Below, in pieces: positions 51,216-58,946 of a stretch of 64,000 bases of DNA. The DNA comes from Bacteroidales bacterium (GTDB lineage Bacteria > Bacteroidota > Bacteroidia > Bacteroidales > WCHB1-69), in the NCBI GenBank assembly GCA_017395245.1, contig JAFPVR010000064.1, positions 28,449-92,448 of the forward strand, given 5' to 3'. Numbering within the stretch: the first letter of the stretch is position 1; every line of letters begins with the position of its first letter. The notes beneath the pieces were generated by a model, which was not told where the DNA came from, did not search any database, and saw only the letters and a list, made by a program, of their open reading frames with translations. Position numbers and translations under genes: made by a program.

Positions 51216-52469
51216 ATGAATAAAGTGAGAATTTGGACGGTAGCTGTCACCTTAGTCGTTTGTAATTCAATAAATTGTGCTTTTGCGCAGAAGAACAAGG
51301 TGGATTACCCGCAGGCTGAATGGTCTAAGGCGGCAGTCATCCTGATGCACACCCCCGGACAGGAACTGTTCAATGGGGTGATTCACCCTTTGGCGGGACT
51401 TTTCGAGGATTATTTCGATGTGGACAAGGCGGCTGCGGAACATCGGAACTACATCAAGATGCTGCAGAAGAACGGCATCAAGGTCTATACGGTGCGGCAG
51501 ATTTTGGAGGAGACGGGCATCGACAGCTTGCGTGCTCTGGCGGGCGAGCTGCTCCAATACGATGTCACCACGCTCGATGATGACGCGGCGGCTGATGCCG
51601 ACCGTTACAAGAAGGAGGTGATCGCCAAAATGAGCCGTGCCGATCTGATCCGCTGCATCCTGTTGCAACCCACGGTGGTGCTATACAAAACGGGTACGAA
51701 TACAGGTTACGAAGCCCAATATGTGCAAAATCCTCTGATGAATCTCTATTTCACCCGCGACCAAAGTATCACTACTCCGCGCGGCCATGTGATATGCAAC
51801 ATGAACTCCTTGCAACGGGAACCTGAGGCCGACATTATCAGTCTTTGCTACGCGCACCTCGGTCTGAAGCCGATTCTTCGTATCCAAGACGAGGGACGCT
51901 TGGAAGGTGGCGACTACTTGCCCGCCGGCACCCTGTCGTTTATCGGATGCGGCATGCGCACGAACGACGAGGGCATCCGGCAGTTGATGGAGGCGGACGC
52001 TTTCGGCCACGACACCGTGGTGGTGGTCCGCGACCACAAGTTCTGGCAGATGCAGATGCACCTCGACACCTATTTCAATATTATCGACAAAGACCTTTGC
52101 ACGCTGACTTCCAGTCGGTTGAATGCACAGAATGACGATCCGGAGTACGTTACTTGCGACCTATGGGTTCGTGCGCCCGGCACGAAAAAATACACCCTTT
52201 TGCAGAAGGACCGCTCATTTGTGGAATTCCTGCAGGATCGTTTTGAGATTATCCCCATCGACAGCGAAGATGAGATGCACTATGCCAACAATTTCCTGAC
52301 CATCGCGCCGCGTCACATCATGGCGGTGGGCGGTCAGTCGAAGGCCTTGCAGCAGCGCTTTGCCGAAGCCGGCGTGAAGGTGGAGTGGATCCCGTTAGAG
52401 AGCCTCATCAAGGGCTACGGCGCTGCCCACTGCATGACGCAGGTCCTGAAGCGGCAGGCACGCTGGTAG
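51216..52469 (+). CDS. Secreted arginine deiminase-family enzyme
   Basis: A 417-residue guanidine-modifying enzyme with a signal peptide (MNKVRIWTVAVTLVV..., cleavage near FAQ, residue 25). Family marks: LYFTRDQS, the RLEGGD block, MHLDTYFNIID with catalytic His, and late GAAHCMTQ with the nucleophile Cys406. Classical arginine deiminases are cytoplasmic and end in RCMSMP. Export is unusual and recalls peptidylarginine deiminase of Porphyromonas, though this protein looks like a free-arginine enzyme. No arcC, arcB or arcD is nearby. Substrate not provable from the sequence. Confidence 0.8.
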   Translation: MNKVRIWTVAVTLVVCNSINCAFAQKNKVDYPQAEWSKAAVILMHTPGQELFNGVIHPLAGLFEDYFDVDKAAAEHRNYIKMLQKNGIKVYTVRQILEETGIDSLRALAGELLQYDVTTLDDDAAADADRYKKEVIAKMSRADLIRCILLQPTVVLYKTGTNTGYEAQYVQNPLMNLYFTRDQSITTPRGHVICNMNSLQREPEADIISLCYAHLGLKPILRIQDEGRLEGGDYLPAGTLSFIGCGMRTNDEGIRQLMEADAFGHDTVVVVRDHKFWQMQMHLDTYFNIIDKDLCTLTSSRLNAQNDDPEYVTCDLWVRAPGTKKYTLLQKDRSFVEFLQDRFEIIPIDSEDEMHYANNFLTIAPRHIMAVGGQSKALQQRFAEAGVKVEWIPLESLIKGYGAAHCMTQVLKRQARW

Positions 52470-52496
52470 TCGCCGTTAGACAGGTAAGGGTACGGT

Positions 52497-52517
52497 TAAC
52501 TGCTAACTGCTAACTTC
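52497..52517. repeat. Heptamer array TAACTGC x3
   Basis: TAACTGC, TAACTGC, TAACTTC covers the stop codon of the methyltransferase gene (minus strand). Same family as the AGTTAGT array at 24091. Confidence 0.85.
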
Positions 52518-53702
52518 CACCAGCAGCCCCTTCAGGTATTCCCCTTCCGGGTGGAAGATGCTGACGGGGTGACAAGGGGCGTGCTGCAGGTGGCGCACCA
52601 CGCGGACGTTCTTGCCGGCGAGGGCGGCGGCGGAGAAAACCAACGTCTGGAAGTCGTCGCGGCTGATGGCCTGCGAGCAGGAGAAGGTGAAGAGCAGCCC
52701 GCCGGGACGGATTTTCTCCATCGTCTTGCGGTTGATGTTGCGGTAGCCCTTGATGCCTTGCTCCTTCACGCGGTGGTGCTTGGCGAAGGCCGGCGGGTCG
52801 AGGATGATGAGGTCGTAATAATGGTCGGGCATGCGGTCGAGGAAGGCGAACACGTCCTCGCAGACGGCATTGTGCCGCTGGGCGAAGTCGCCGCCCATGA
52901 GCCGCACGTTCTCCTCCACAAGGTCGATGGCCTTCTGCGAAATATCTACGGAATCTACTTGTTGCGCCCCGCCGCGCAGGGCGTATAGGGAGAAGCCGCC
53001 GGAGTAGGAGAACATGTTGAGGACGGTACGGTCCTTTGCCAACTCGCCTACCATGGCGCGACTGTCGCGCTGGTCGAGGAAGAAGCCCGTCTTCTGCCCG
53101 TTGAGGATATCGATTTTGAAGAGGATGCCGTTTTCGGAGGCGATGACTTCCGCGTCGGGCTGGCCGTAAATCCAGCCGCTGTTGAGAGCCGTCGTTTCCT
53201 CTTCATCGGTTTCAATGGCGGTTTTGAGGCAGATGGCCTGTGTATCGGGGATGAGTTCGGTGAGCAGTTCCGCGAGGATCTCACGCAGGCGGTACATGCC
53301 CATGGAGTGCACCTGCATGACGAGGTGGCGGCCATAGACATCGATGATGAGGCCGGGCATACCGTCGCCCTCGCCGTTGACAAGGCGGTACATGGTGGTC
53401 TGCGGGTTCGGCAGCAGGATCTTGCGCCGAAACTCGATGGCGTTCAGCAGCTTCTCGCGCCAGAAGTCGCGGTCGATGCTGCGCTGTTCGAAGCTGAAGA
53501 GGCGCACGGCGATGGTGGTGGGCTGGTAATGGCCCGTGGCGAGGTACTGGCGCTGTGCGTCATATACCTCCACGATGTCGCCGTCGTGTAAGTCTTTGTC
53601 TTTGCGAGCGATGGCGCCGGAAAAGATCCAAGGGTGCCGCCGCTGTAGGGATTTCTCCTTGCCAGGGCGCAGGGTGATGCGGGGGAGAGTGGAACTGTTC
53701 AT
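52503..53702 (-). CDS. Class I rRNA methyltransferase (RlmI-like, PUA domain)
   Basis: A 399-residue SAM-dependent methyltransferase. An N-terminal PUA domain (RPGKEKSLQRRHPWIFSGAI), a central part with GEGDGMPGLIIDVYG, then the Rossmann core FFLDQRDSRAM, VLNMFSYSGGFSLYAL and ILDPPAFAK with the DPP catalytic motif. E. coli RlmI makes m5C1962 in 23S rRNA. The promoter box ends only 4 bases before the ATG, so the message may be leaderless. Confidence 0.88.
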   Translation of the reverse strand: MNSSTLPRITLRPGKEKSLQRRHPWIFSGAIARKDKDLHDGDIVEVYDAQRQYLATGHYQPTTIAVRLFSFEQRSIDRDFWREKLLNAIEFRRKILLPNPQTTMYRLVNGEGDGMPGLIIDVYGRHLVMQVHSMGMYRLREILAELLTELIPDTQAICLKTAIETDEEETTALNSGWIYGQPDAEVIASENGILFKIDILNGQKTGFFLDQRDSRAMVGELAKDRTVLNMFSYSGGFSLYALRGGAQQVDSVDISQKAIDLVEENVRLMGGDFAQRHNAVCEDVFAFLDRMPDHYYDLIILDPPAFAKHHRVKEQGIKGYRNINRKTMEKIRPGGLLFTFSCSQAISRDDFQTLVFSAAALAGKNVRVVRHLQHAPCHPVSIFHPEGEYLKGLLVEVSS

Positions 53703-53706
53703 GCCG

Positions 53707-53714
53707 CAAAAATA
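53707..53714 (-). promoter_or_regulatory. -7 box TATTTTTG directly ahead of the RlmI-like gene
   Basis: Minus-strand box with only four bases between its last G and the ATG at 53702. Confidence 0.6.
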
Positions 53715-53730
53715 CGATTTTTTCGAAATA

Positions 53731-53831
53731 GCCTCACACTGCGCACTTCGTTCGCTTGTGTAGGGTTATTGAGGTTTCGTGTCGGCAAGTGAAGTGTTCC
53801 CGAAAGTCTTAAGTCTCAAGTTCTAAGTCTT
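53731..53831. repeat. Degenerate CACACTGCG repeat and AAGTCTT heptamer array
   Basis: 53731-53770 matches the dispersed repeat of 42204 and 56907 in reduced form. 53804-53831 holds four AAGTCTT/AAGTCTC heptamers. The spacer 53703-53848 has no gene. Confidence 0.75.
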
Positions 53832-53848
53832 AAATTTGAGTTAAAGTC

Positions 53849-54172
53849 CTATTGTTCAGTGTTATACGGCGCATTGTCCTCGGCCACGAGATTCTCAGTC
53901 GTTTCTTTTGGCTCATAAACGACAACTCCTTTTTCGTAAAGGTATTCGGGGGCAATGTCGATGGAACCATTCTCCCAAGTCACTGTCCAGCCATCCAATG
54001 TGATGTTGTGGAATGTTTGCTTATTCTGCAAAGGGCTGAAAACAGGGAACTGCTGGATAAGTGGCTTGCAGTCAAATGTTTTCACGCTGCCATTGTTAAA
54101 AGTCAGCCGTAGCATATAATTGTCAAGTGCTTCTGCAGCGACAACCCAAATAATATTATTGATTTCTTCCAT
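53849..54172 (-). CDS. DUF2442 family protein
   Basis: A 107-residue protein of the DUF2442 family: VVAAEALDNYMLRLTFNNGSVKTFDCKPLI and GWTVTWENGSIDIAPEYLYEKG. In many genomes DUF2442 and DUF4160 genes are adjacent, as here with 2 bases between them. They have been suspected to be a two-gene addiction-like or regulatory unit, without firm proof known to me. The tail beyond residue 90 is acidic and looks variable. Confidence 0.85.
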   Translation of the reverse strand: MEEINNIIWVVAAEALDNYMLRLTFNNGSVKTFDCKPLIQQFPVFSPLQNKQTFHNITLDGWTVTWENGSIDIAPEYLYEKGVVVYEPKETTENLVAEDNAPYNTEQ

Positions 54173-54174
54173 AA

Positions 54175-54432
54175 TTACTCTAAGGGTTTAATTGTGTTCA
54201 AAGGTTCTCCATTTTCCATTCTTCTCCAGTTTTCCCGTAGCTCATCTTTGTGCAAATCTAACCACTTATATACAAGTTCTAAAGCCCTTCTACTCATGGA
54301 TCCAGTCATTTTGCCTGTGGAGATGTCAATAAGAGCGCGGAATTCGTTGTACCTGACATGAAAATGTGGTGGGTTGTGGTCTGGGAAATACATGGTGATG
54401 ATAATGCCATAAAATCGACTAATTTCGGACAT
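54175..54432 (-). CDS. DUF4160 family protein
   Basis: An 85-residue protein of the DUF4160 family: ISRFYGIIITMYFPDHNPPHFHVRYNEFRALIDI, with the HNPPHFHV motif. It is first in a pair with DUF2442. A TATCTTTG box stands 36 bases upstream. The conserved His residues may bind metal. Function unknown. Confidence 0.88.
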   Translation of the reverse strand: MSEISRFYGIIITMYFPDHNPPHFHVRYNEFRALIDISTGKMTGSMSRRALELVYKWLDLHKDELRENWRRMENGEPLNTIKPLE

Positions 54433-54468
54433 GATAGACGTTTTTAGTGTTTGTTTTTTTTAGTGCGG

Positions 54469-54476
54469 CAAAGATA
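54469..54476 (-). promoter_or_regulatory. -7 box TATCTTTG of the DUF4160-DUF2442 pair
   Basis: Perfect minus-strand box 36 bases ahead of the DUF4160 ATG. Confidence 0.65.
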
Positions 54477-54538
54477 TAATTTTTTTGATATTAGTGTATG
54501 AAATTTTAATATTTATATCATTTTTCTAAGAAGAAAAA

Positions 54539-55690
54539 TCAATGCCATCCGTCAATGTCAATGCCGACGAAATCGCCGTTGATATCGAAGGTGTAGGCCG
54601 CCCACATTTTGTAGTAATCGATGCTCGGATAATACCAGATGCGGATGACGTAGTGCTCGTCCACGACCTCCAGGGAGATGAGCTTCCCGTATTTTTTGAA
54701 ATCGCGTCCACGACGTGACATATCGTCATGAATATAGGAAAGCATTTTGTTGATATGCGGCACTTTTTGCAAATGTCTCTCTGGAAGATCACCGCAGAAC
54801 AAGTTCTCCGCTCCTGTGAACAGCCATGTTCCATCTTGCCGATACCCTTTTTGAATGCTGTCGCTAAAAACTATGTAATACAGCTTGCCTTTATAGTTTA
54901 CCTCAATGTAAACATTCGTGGTGTCGTCAGGTCTCTCCACTTTTGTCCGCACTTTTTTGGGTAATTGGTTGTATGTTATGACCTTTTCTCGATACAGGGT
55001 TCCATTTCTGAAAATGCACTTACGGCTTAATCCATGCGGCTCCGTGCTGCGTCCTTTTACTGTGATAATTTCTGGACCGTTGACATAATAGTGCAAAATT
55101 TGACCTTTTGATAAATTGAGTACGGCATTCCAATAATCATCTCTGCCATCGCAAACCATTAAATATCTGCTGTTTAAACAGTCGTATTCTCCAGGGATGG
55201 CGAAGTTGATGCTCACACAAGTGTCGCCGTCTTCTTCCACATAAAAGATGTATTGACGGACGTATTGATAAAACCAGGGAGCCGTGAGGGCGCGTCGAAT
55301 AGTTTGAGAAGAGTCGGCTTTAAGATCCAGTTCTTTGGCTAACAAGATTTCAGCACGCTGAACCTCCTTCAGTCCAGCATGAATGGTAATGCCTTCTGAA
55401 GAGTTCGATGTATGTTCCCAAATAGACATGTAACCACGAAAGGGTTGGGTCACATGGTAATTCAGCAAAAAACCGACAATACCTTTGTCATTACGGCATT
55501 CATAAAACGTGATGCTTGTGTCGATATAGGAGCACAGTTGTTTGGCAATGGGGCTTTTGTAACTCGAGGTGTCATGCTTAACCAAAGAGATTTCCGTTAC
55601 GGGAATCGGTCGCAAGTGTTCCAACTCCTGAGAGAAAGTAGTCCCCATGGTCAGCAGTAGCAGTGTGGTTGCAATGATGAACTTTTTCAT
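54539..55690 (-). CDS. Secreted protein of unknown function
   Basis: A 383-residue protein with signal peptide (MKKFIIATTLLLLTMGTTFSQ, cleavage after FSQ, about 21). The body is mixed alpha/beta with a cysteine pair (LCSYID, FYECRNDKG) and a strand-rich second half of repeated YIEVNYKGKLYYIVFSD type. No enzyme motif was recognised. The gene stands alone with its own promoter-like box (55711-55718), between the DUF pair and a lipoprotein read the other way. Confidence 0.7.
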   Translation of the reverse strand: MKKFIIATTLLLLTMGTTFSQELEHLRPIPVTEISLVKHDTSSYKSPIAKQLCSYIDTSITFYECRNDKGIVGFLLNYHVTQPFRGYMSIWEHTSNSSEGITIHAGLKEVQRAEILLAKELDLKADSSQTIRRALTAPWFYQYVRQYIFYVEEDGDTCVSINFAIPGEYDCLNSRYLMVCDGRDDYWNAVLNLSKGQILHYYVNGPEIITVKGRSTEPHGLSRKCIFRNGTLYREKVITYNQLPKKVRTKVERPDDTTNVYIEVNYKGKLYYIVFSDSIQKGYRQDGTWLFTGAENLFCGDLPERHLQKVPHINKMLSYIHDDMSRRGRDFKKYGKLISLEVVDEHYVIRIWYYPSIDYYKMWAAYTFDINGDFVGIDIDGWH

Positions 55691-55710
55691 AAAAATGAGG
55701 CTTCAATCGG

Positions 55711-55718
55711 CAAAAGTA
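55711..55718 (-). promoter_or_regulatory. -7 box TACTTTTG of the secreted-protein gene
   Basis: Minus-strand TAnnTTTG box 20 bases ahead of the ATG at 55690. Confidence 0.55.
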
Positions 55719-55798
55719 CAAAAAATGTAAATCCTCTGTGCTCTCGCAAAATAAAACCACCCCTGCCATCGTTGTACTTCTCAAAAAAGAAAAACAAT

Positions 55799-56857
55799 AT
55801 GAAAAACACATACGTTAGTATCATTTTGATGGCACTCCTGTTTGTCGCTTGCGGGCATTCATCTAAAAAGGCGACCGTGGAGGAACCGGTTTCTGAGGAG
55901 GCTCTGTTAGAACAGACCGCTGAAGAAGAGAACCTTTCGGAGTTCCAGCGGACGCAGTTCGTCCCGACGTTGGAGTCTCCCATCTGTTCGGACACCAACG
56001 CGGTCTATTGCGCCACGTTGCTGTTCGCGTGGGATGAAGTTCGCAAAATCGTCGGCACGCCATTGACCATTCCCGACAAATACCACGATTTGAAGCTGCT
56101 CAATGCCTCCACGTCGTTTCGAGATGTGCTGAAACCTGGTGAATATGAGGCTGTTGGCGAAGTGAAAGGGGATTACATCTTCACTCGCGCCTCGTTTGAG
56201 AAAAAGCTGCCGTTTGACTACAAACTTCAGAAATATGAGCACAAGCTGAAGTTTGACGGGCAAAAGGTGGCCGCTTTCGGGGTGGAGGGCGACGACCATG
56301 AGGATATGAAACAAATCGTGGAAATTCTGTACTATAAAAACGACAAGAACTTCATTGTCAAGTTAAAACCCACGGATGAAGAGCACGAAATCGTCCTTTT
56401 CAAAACGGAAAAGAAGTATGGGACGATGGCGGAGATGACGGCCGCGACGGACAGTTTGATCCAGCTTGGGAAGAAAGAGCGGGTAGTGGCCAACAAAAAG
56501 TGGAAATATCAGTTTCTGAGTGATGACGTGGTGATGGTTCCTGATATAGACTTCGACATCAGTGCCTCTTTTGACAAACTGGTGGGCAATATTTTTGAGG
56601 CGAATACGAAGACGTATAAGATTCTGAAGGCATGGCAGCGGACAGCTTTCAAGTTGGACGAGGCAGGTGCGGAGGTGAAGAGTGAAGCGGAGTTTGAAGT
56701 CGTACTGCTCAGTATAGAGCAAGAAGAGGAAACGAAACCGACACCCAAGAAGATGATTTTCGACAAACCGTTTTTCGTGATGCTCCGCCGCACCGATGCT
56801 ACAAATCCCTATTTCTGTCTCTATGTGGCGAACCCGGAGCTGTTAGTACGGGAATAG
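55799..56857 (+). CDS. Lipoprotein of unknown function
   Basis: A 352-residue lipoprotein (LLFVAC, Cys19) with a Ser/Lys/Glu-rich linker and a Glu-rich low-complexity stretch (about 28-55), followed by an alpha/beta region with alternating short strands and charged helices. No known domain was recognised. ATG at 55799 precedes the signal; an earlier frame start (55772) would add residues before it. No clear promoter. A dispersed repeat and a heptamer array follow it. Confidence 0.7.
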   Translation: MKNTYVSIILMALLFVACGHSSKKATVEEPVSEEALLEQTAEEENLSEFQRTQFVPTLESPICSDTNAVYCATLLFAWDEVRKIVGTPLTIPDKYHDLKLLNASTSFRDVLKPGEYEAVGEVKGDYIFTRASFEKKLPFDYKLQKYEHKLKFDGQKVAAFGVEGDDHEDMKQIVEILYYKNDKNFIVKLKPTDEEHEIVLFKTEKKYGTMAEMTAATDSLIQLGKKERVVANKKWKYQFLSDDVVMVPDIDFDISASFDKLVGNIFEANTKTYKILKAWQRTAFKLDEAGAEVKSEAEFEVVLLSIEQEEETKPTPKKMIFDKPFFVMLRRTDATNPYFCLYVANPELLVRE

Positions 56858-56906
56858 TGTGAGGTAGCGTGTCTCTGGCACGCCGCCGACGCACGTGCGC
56901 GCCGTA

Positions 56907-56983
56907 CCCCACACTGCGGCTTCGCCTTGTGTGGGGTTAATTGCACTACGTGCGTCTTGCCTCTTCGAGGCTGCTCAAAGAAG
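56907..56983. repeat. Dispersed repeat CCCCACACTGCGG...TGTGGGG...CCTCTTCGAGG
   Basis: Near-identical in layout to 42204-42317: CCCCACACTGCGG, inverted TGTGGGG, a variable middle, then CCTCTTCGAGGCTGCTCAA. Intergenic here. Confidence 0.85.
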
Positions 56984-57005
56984 AGTTTTTTATAGTAAGT
57001 CTGAA

Positions 57006-57040
57006 AAGTCCCAAGTCTCAAGTCTTAAGTCTCAAGTCTT
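57006..57040. repeat. Heptamer array AAGTCTC x5
   Basis: Units AAGTCCC, AAGTCTC, AAGTCTT, AAGTCTC, AAGTCTT without interruption. The spacer 56858-57112 otherwise holds the dispersed repeat and one promoter box. Confidence 0.93.
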
Positions 57041-57077
57041 TTTTTCACCGCTCCCGCCCGTATATCCAAAAAAATCC

Positions 57078-57085
57078 TATTTTTG
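57078..57085 (+). promoter_or_regulatory. -7 box TATTTTTG of the DUF1846 gene
   Basis: TAnnTTTG box followed by CC, 27 bases ahead of the ATG. Confidence 0.6.
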
Positions 57086-57112
57086 CCTCCCGTATTTTAA
57101 GCCAATAATGAT

Positions 57113-58579
57113 ATGAAAATCGGTTTTGATAACGGGAAGTATCTGAAAATCCAGTCAGAGCACATCAAGGAGCGCATCGCGCAATTCGGACACAAACTTT
57201 ATTTGGAATTCGGCGGGAAGCTGTATGACGACTTCCACGCCAGTCGTGTGTTGCCGGGGTTCCAGCCCGACAGCAAGTTGCGGATGCTCACGCAGTTGCA
57301 AGACGATGCGGAGATTGTAATCGTTATCAGTGCCGTGGATATCGAGAAGAACAAGGTGCGCGGCGACCTGGGTATCACCTACGACGAGGATGTGCTGCGT
57401 CTTCGCGACATCTTCATCGCCCGTGGCTTCTTGGTCAGCGGGGTGGTGATCACCCACTACAACGGCCAGGCCAGCGCGATGGCCTACCGCCAGCGGTTGG
57501 AACGCCTCGGCATCAAGGTCTATTACCATTATATCATTGAAGGCTATCCCACCAATGTGGGGCTTATCGACTCACCCGACGGCTTCGGTCGGAACGAGTA
57601 TGTGGAGACGACACGCCCGTTGGTGGTCGTGACGGCGCCAGGTCCCGGCAGCGGCAAGATGGCGGTCTGCTTAAGCCAGCTCTATCAGGAGAACGAGCGA
57701 GGGGTGAAGGCCGGTTATGCCAAGTTCGAGACCTTCCCGATTTGGAACCTTTCGTTGAAACACCCCGTCAACATTGCCTACGAGGCCGCCACCGCCGACT
57801 TAGAGGACGTAAACATGATCGACCCGTTCCACTTGGAAGCATACGGCAAGATGGCCGTCAACTACAACCGCGACGTGGAGATTTTCCCGGTGCTGAACGC
57901 CATTTTCGAGGGCATCTACGGCGAGAATCCTTACAAGTCGCCCACGGATATGGGCGTGAACATGGCCGGCTACTGCATCTCCGACGATGCGGTGTGCTGC
58001 GAAGCTTCCAAAGACGAGATTATCCGCCGCTATTTCACCGCGCTGTGCAATGTCGTGGACGGTAAATCCACCGAGCAGGAGGTCAACAAGATATCGTTGC
58101 TGATCAAGCGGGCGGACATCACGGTGGAGGACCGCAAATCGATTATCGCGGCTCGCAAGCGCAAGGAGGAGAGTGGAGTGGCCTCGTCTGCCATCGAACT
58201 CGCCGACGGCACCATTATCACCGCCCAGACCAGCCCACTGTTAGGACCGAGCGCCGCGCTGCTGCTCAACGCCACGAAGCATCTGGCGGGCATCGACCAC
58301 GAGCTCAGGCTGATTCCGCAGGCCATGATCGAGCCCATCCAGCGCACCAAGGTGAACCTGCTGCACGGTCATAATCCGCGCCTACACACGGATGAAGTGT
58401 TGGTCGCCCTCTCCATGCTCAGCCTCAACGACGAGAACTGCCGCAAAGCCTTAGCCTGCCTGCCGCAATTGGACGGTTGTCAAGCACATACCACCGTCAT
58501 GCTCAGCGAGGTGGACCACAAGATTTTCAAGAAACTGGGGGTTGGGCTCACCTGCGAACCCATCCGAAAGGGAAAGTGA
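57113..58579 (+). CDS. DUF1846 family protein
   Basis: A 488-residue protein of the DUF1846 family, common in anaerobes and Firmicutes. MKIGFDNGKYLKIQSEHIKERI, LPGFQPDSKLRML, VVTAPGPGSGKMAVCLSQLY (P-loop-like GPGSGK, about 183-188), and GPSAALLLNATKHLAGI are family segments. The loop suggests nucleotide binding. Function not established. Its last 75 bases are repeated at 58696-58770. Confidence 0.9.
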   Translation: MKIGFDNGKYLKIQSEHIKERIAQFGHKLYLEFGGKLYDDFHASRVLPGFQPDSKLRMLTQLQDDAEIVIVISAVDIEKNKVRGDLGITYDEDVLRLRDIFIARGFLVSGVVITHYNGQASAMAYRQRLERLGIKVYYHYIIEGYPTNVGLIDSPDGFGRNEYVETTRPLVVVTAPGPGSGKMAVCLSQLYQENERGVKAGYAKFETFPIWNLSLKHPVNIAYEAATADLEDVNMIDPFHLEAYGKMAVNYNRDVEIFPVLNAIFEGIYGENPYKSPTDMGVNMAGYCISDDAVCCEASKDEIIRRYFTALCNVVDGKSTEQEVNKISLLIKRADITVEDRKSIIAARKRKEESGVASSAIELADGTIITAQTSPLLGPSAALLLNATKHLAGIDHELRLIPQAMIEPIQRTKVNLLHGHNPRLHTDEVLVALSMLSLNDENCRKALACLPQLDGCQAHTTVMLSEVDHKIFKKLGVGLTCEPIRKGK

Positions 58580-58595
58580 CACGCCGACCCAAGAG

Positions 58596-58681
58596 TATAT
58601 TCTCATCGGTCTATGAGAATATAGGCGTTGGCCCATGAGAATATATGCGTTGGCTTATGAGAATATATGCGTTGGCCCATG
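58596..58681. repeat. Hairpin plus 22-bp tandem repeats (3.2 copies)
   Basis: TATATTCTCAT (58596-58606) pairs perfectly with ATGAGAATATA (58613-58623). Units of 22 bases with ATGAGAATATATGCGTTGGC lie at 58611, 58633 and 58655, and a broken fourth starts at 58677. Confidence 0.9.
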
Positions 58682-58695
58682 AACGTATGTTCGTA

Positions 58696-58770
58696 AGCGA
58701 GGTGGACCACAAGATTTTCAAGAAACTGGGGGTCGGGCTCACCTGCGAACCCATCCGAAAGGGGAAATAG
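58696..58770 (+). pseudogene. Duplicated 3' end of the DUF1846 gene
   Basis: The last 25 codons of the gene (58505-58579) are repeated with very few changes, in the same frame relation up to a stop (TAG instead of TGA). Without a start it is not a gene. It is followed by a 28-bp palindrome. Confidence 0.9.
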
Positions 58771-58783
58771 GAATTTTCCATCT

Positions 58784-58811
58784 GTAGAGACGTGGTGCAC
58801 CGCGTCTCTAC
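58784..58811. repeat. 28-bp GTAGAGACG palindrome
   Basis: Intact arms and core TGGTGCACCG, the same core as the copy at 16254. Confidence 0.92.
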
Positions 58812-58822
58812 ATGTGTCCGTC

Positions 58823-58865
58823 CACAAAAAAAACAGGACTGTCACCAATCTGACAGCCCTGTTTT
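58823..58865. terminator. Bidirectional terminator between DUF1846 and DUF819 genes
   Basis: ACAGGaCTGTCA and TGACAGcCCTGT pair around a six-base loop, with an A run on the left and TTTT on the right, so both strands can end here. Confidence 0.88.
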
Positions 58866-58897
58866 GCAATGTCGTTTTTCGTCGTTAATTATTCTAC

Positions 58898-58946
58898 ATT
58901 CATAATTCAGCATTCAGCATTCAGCTTTCAGCATTCATAATTAGAA
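58898..58946. repeat. Heptamer array ATTCAGC x7
   Basis: ATTCATA, ATTCAGC x3, TTTCAGC, ATTCATA, ATTAGAA run without gap up to the stop codon of the DUF819 gene. Confidence 0.93.

Noticed and set aside
53849-54432. Firm toxin-antitoxin call for DUF4160/DUF2442
   Set aside because: Gene pairing fits, but no catalytic toxin motif or proof is visible, so only the families are named.
58611-58681. Possible CRISPR array
   Set aside because: The 22-bp units are directly joined with no spacers between them, and no cas genes are near.
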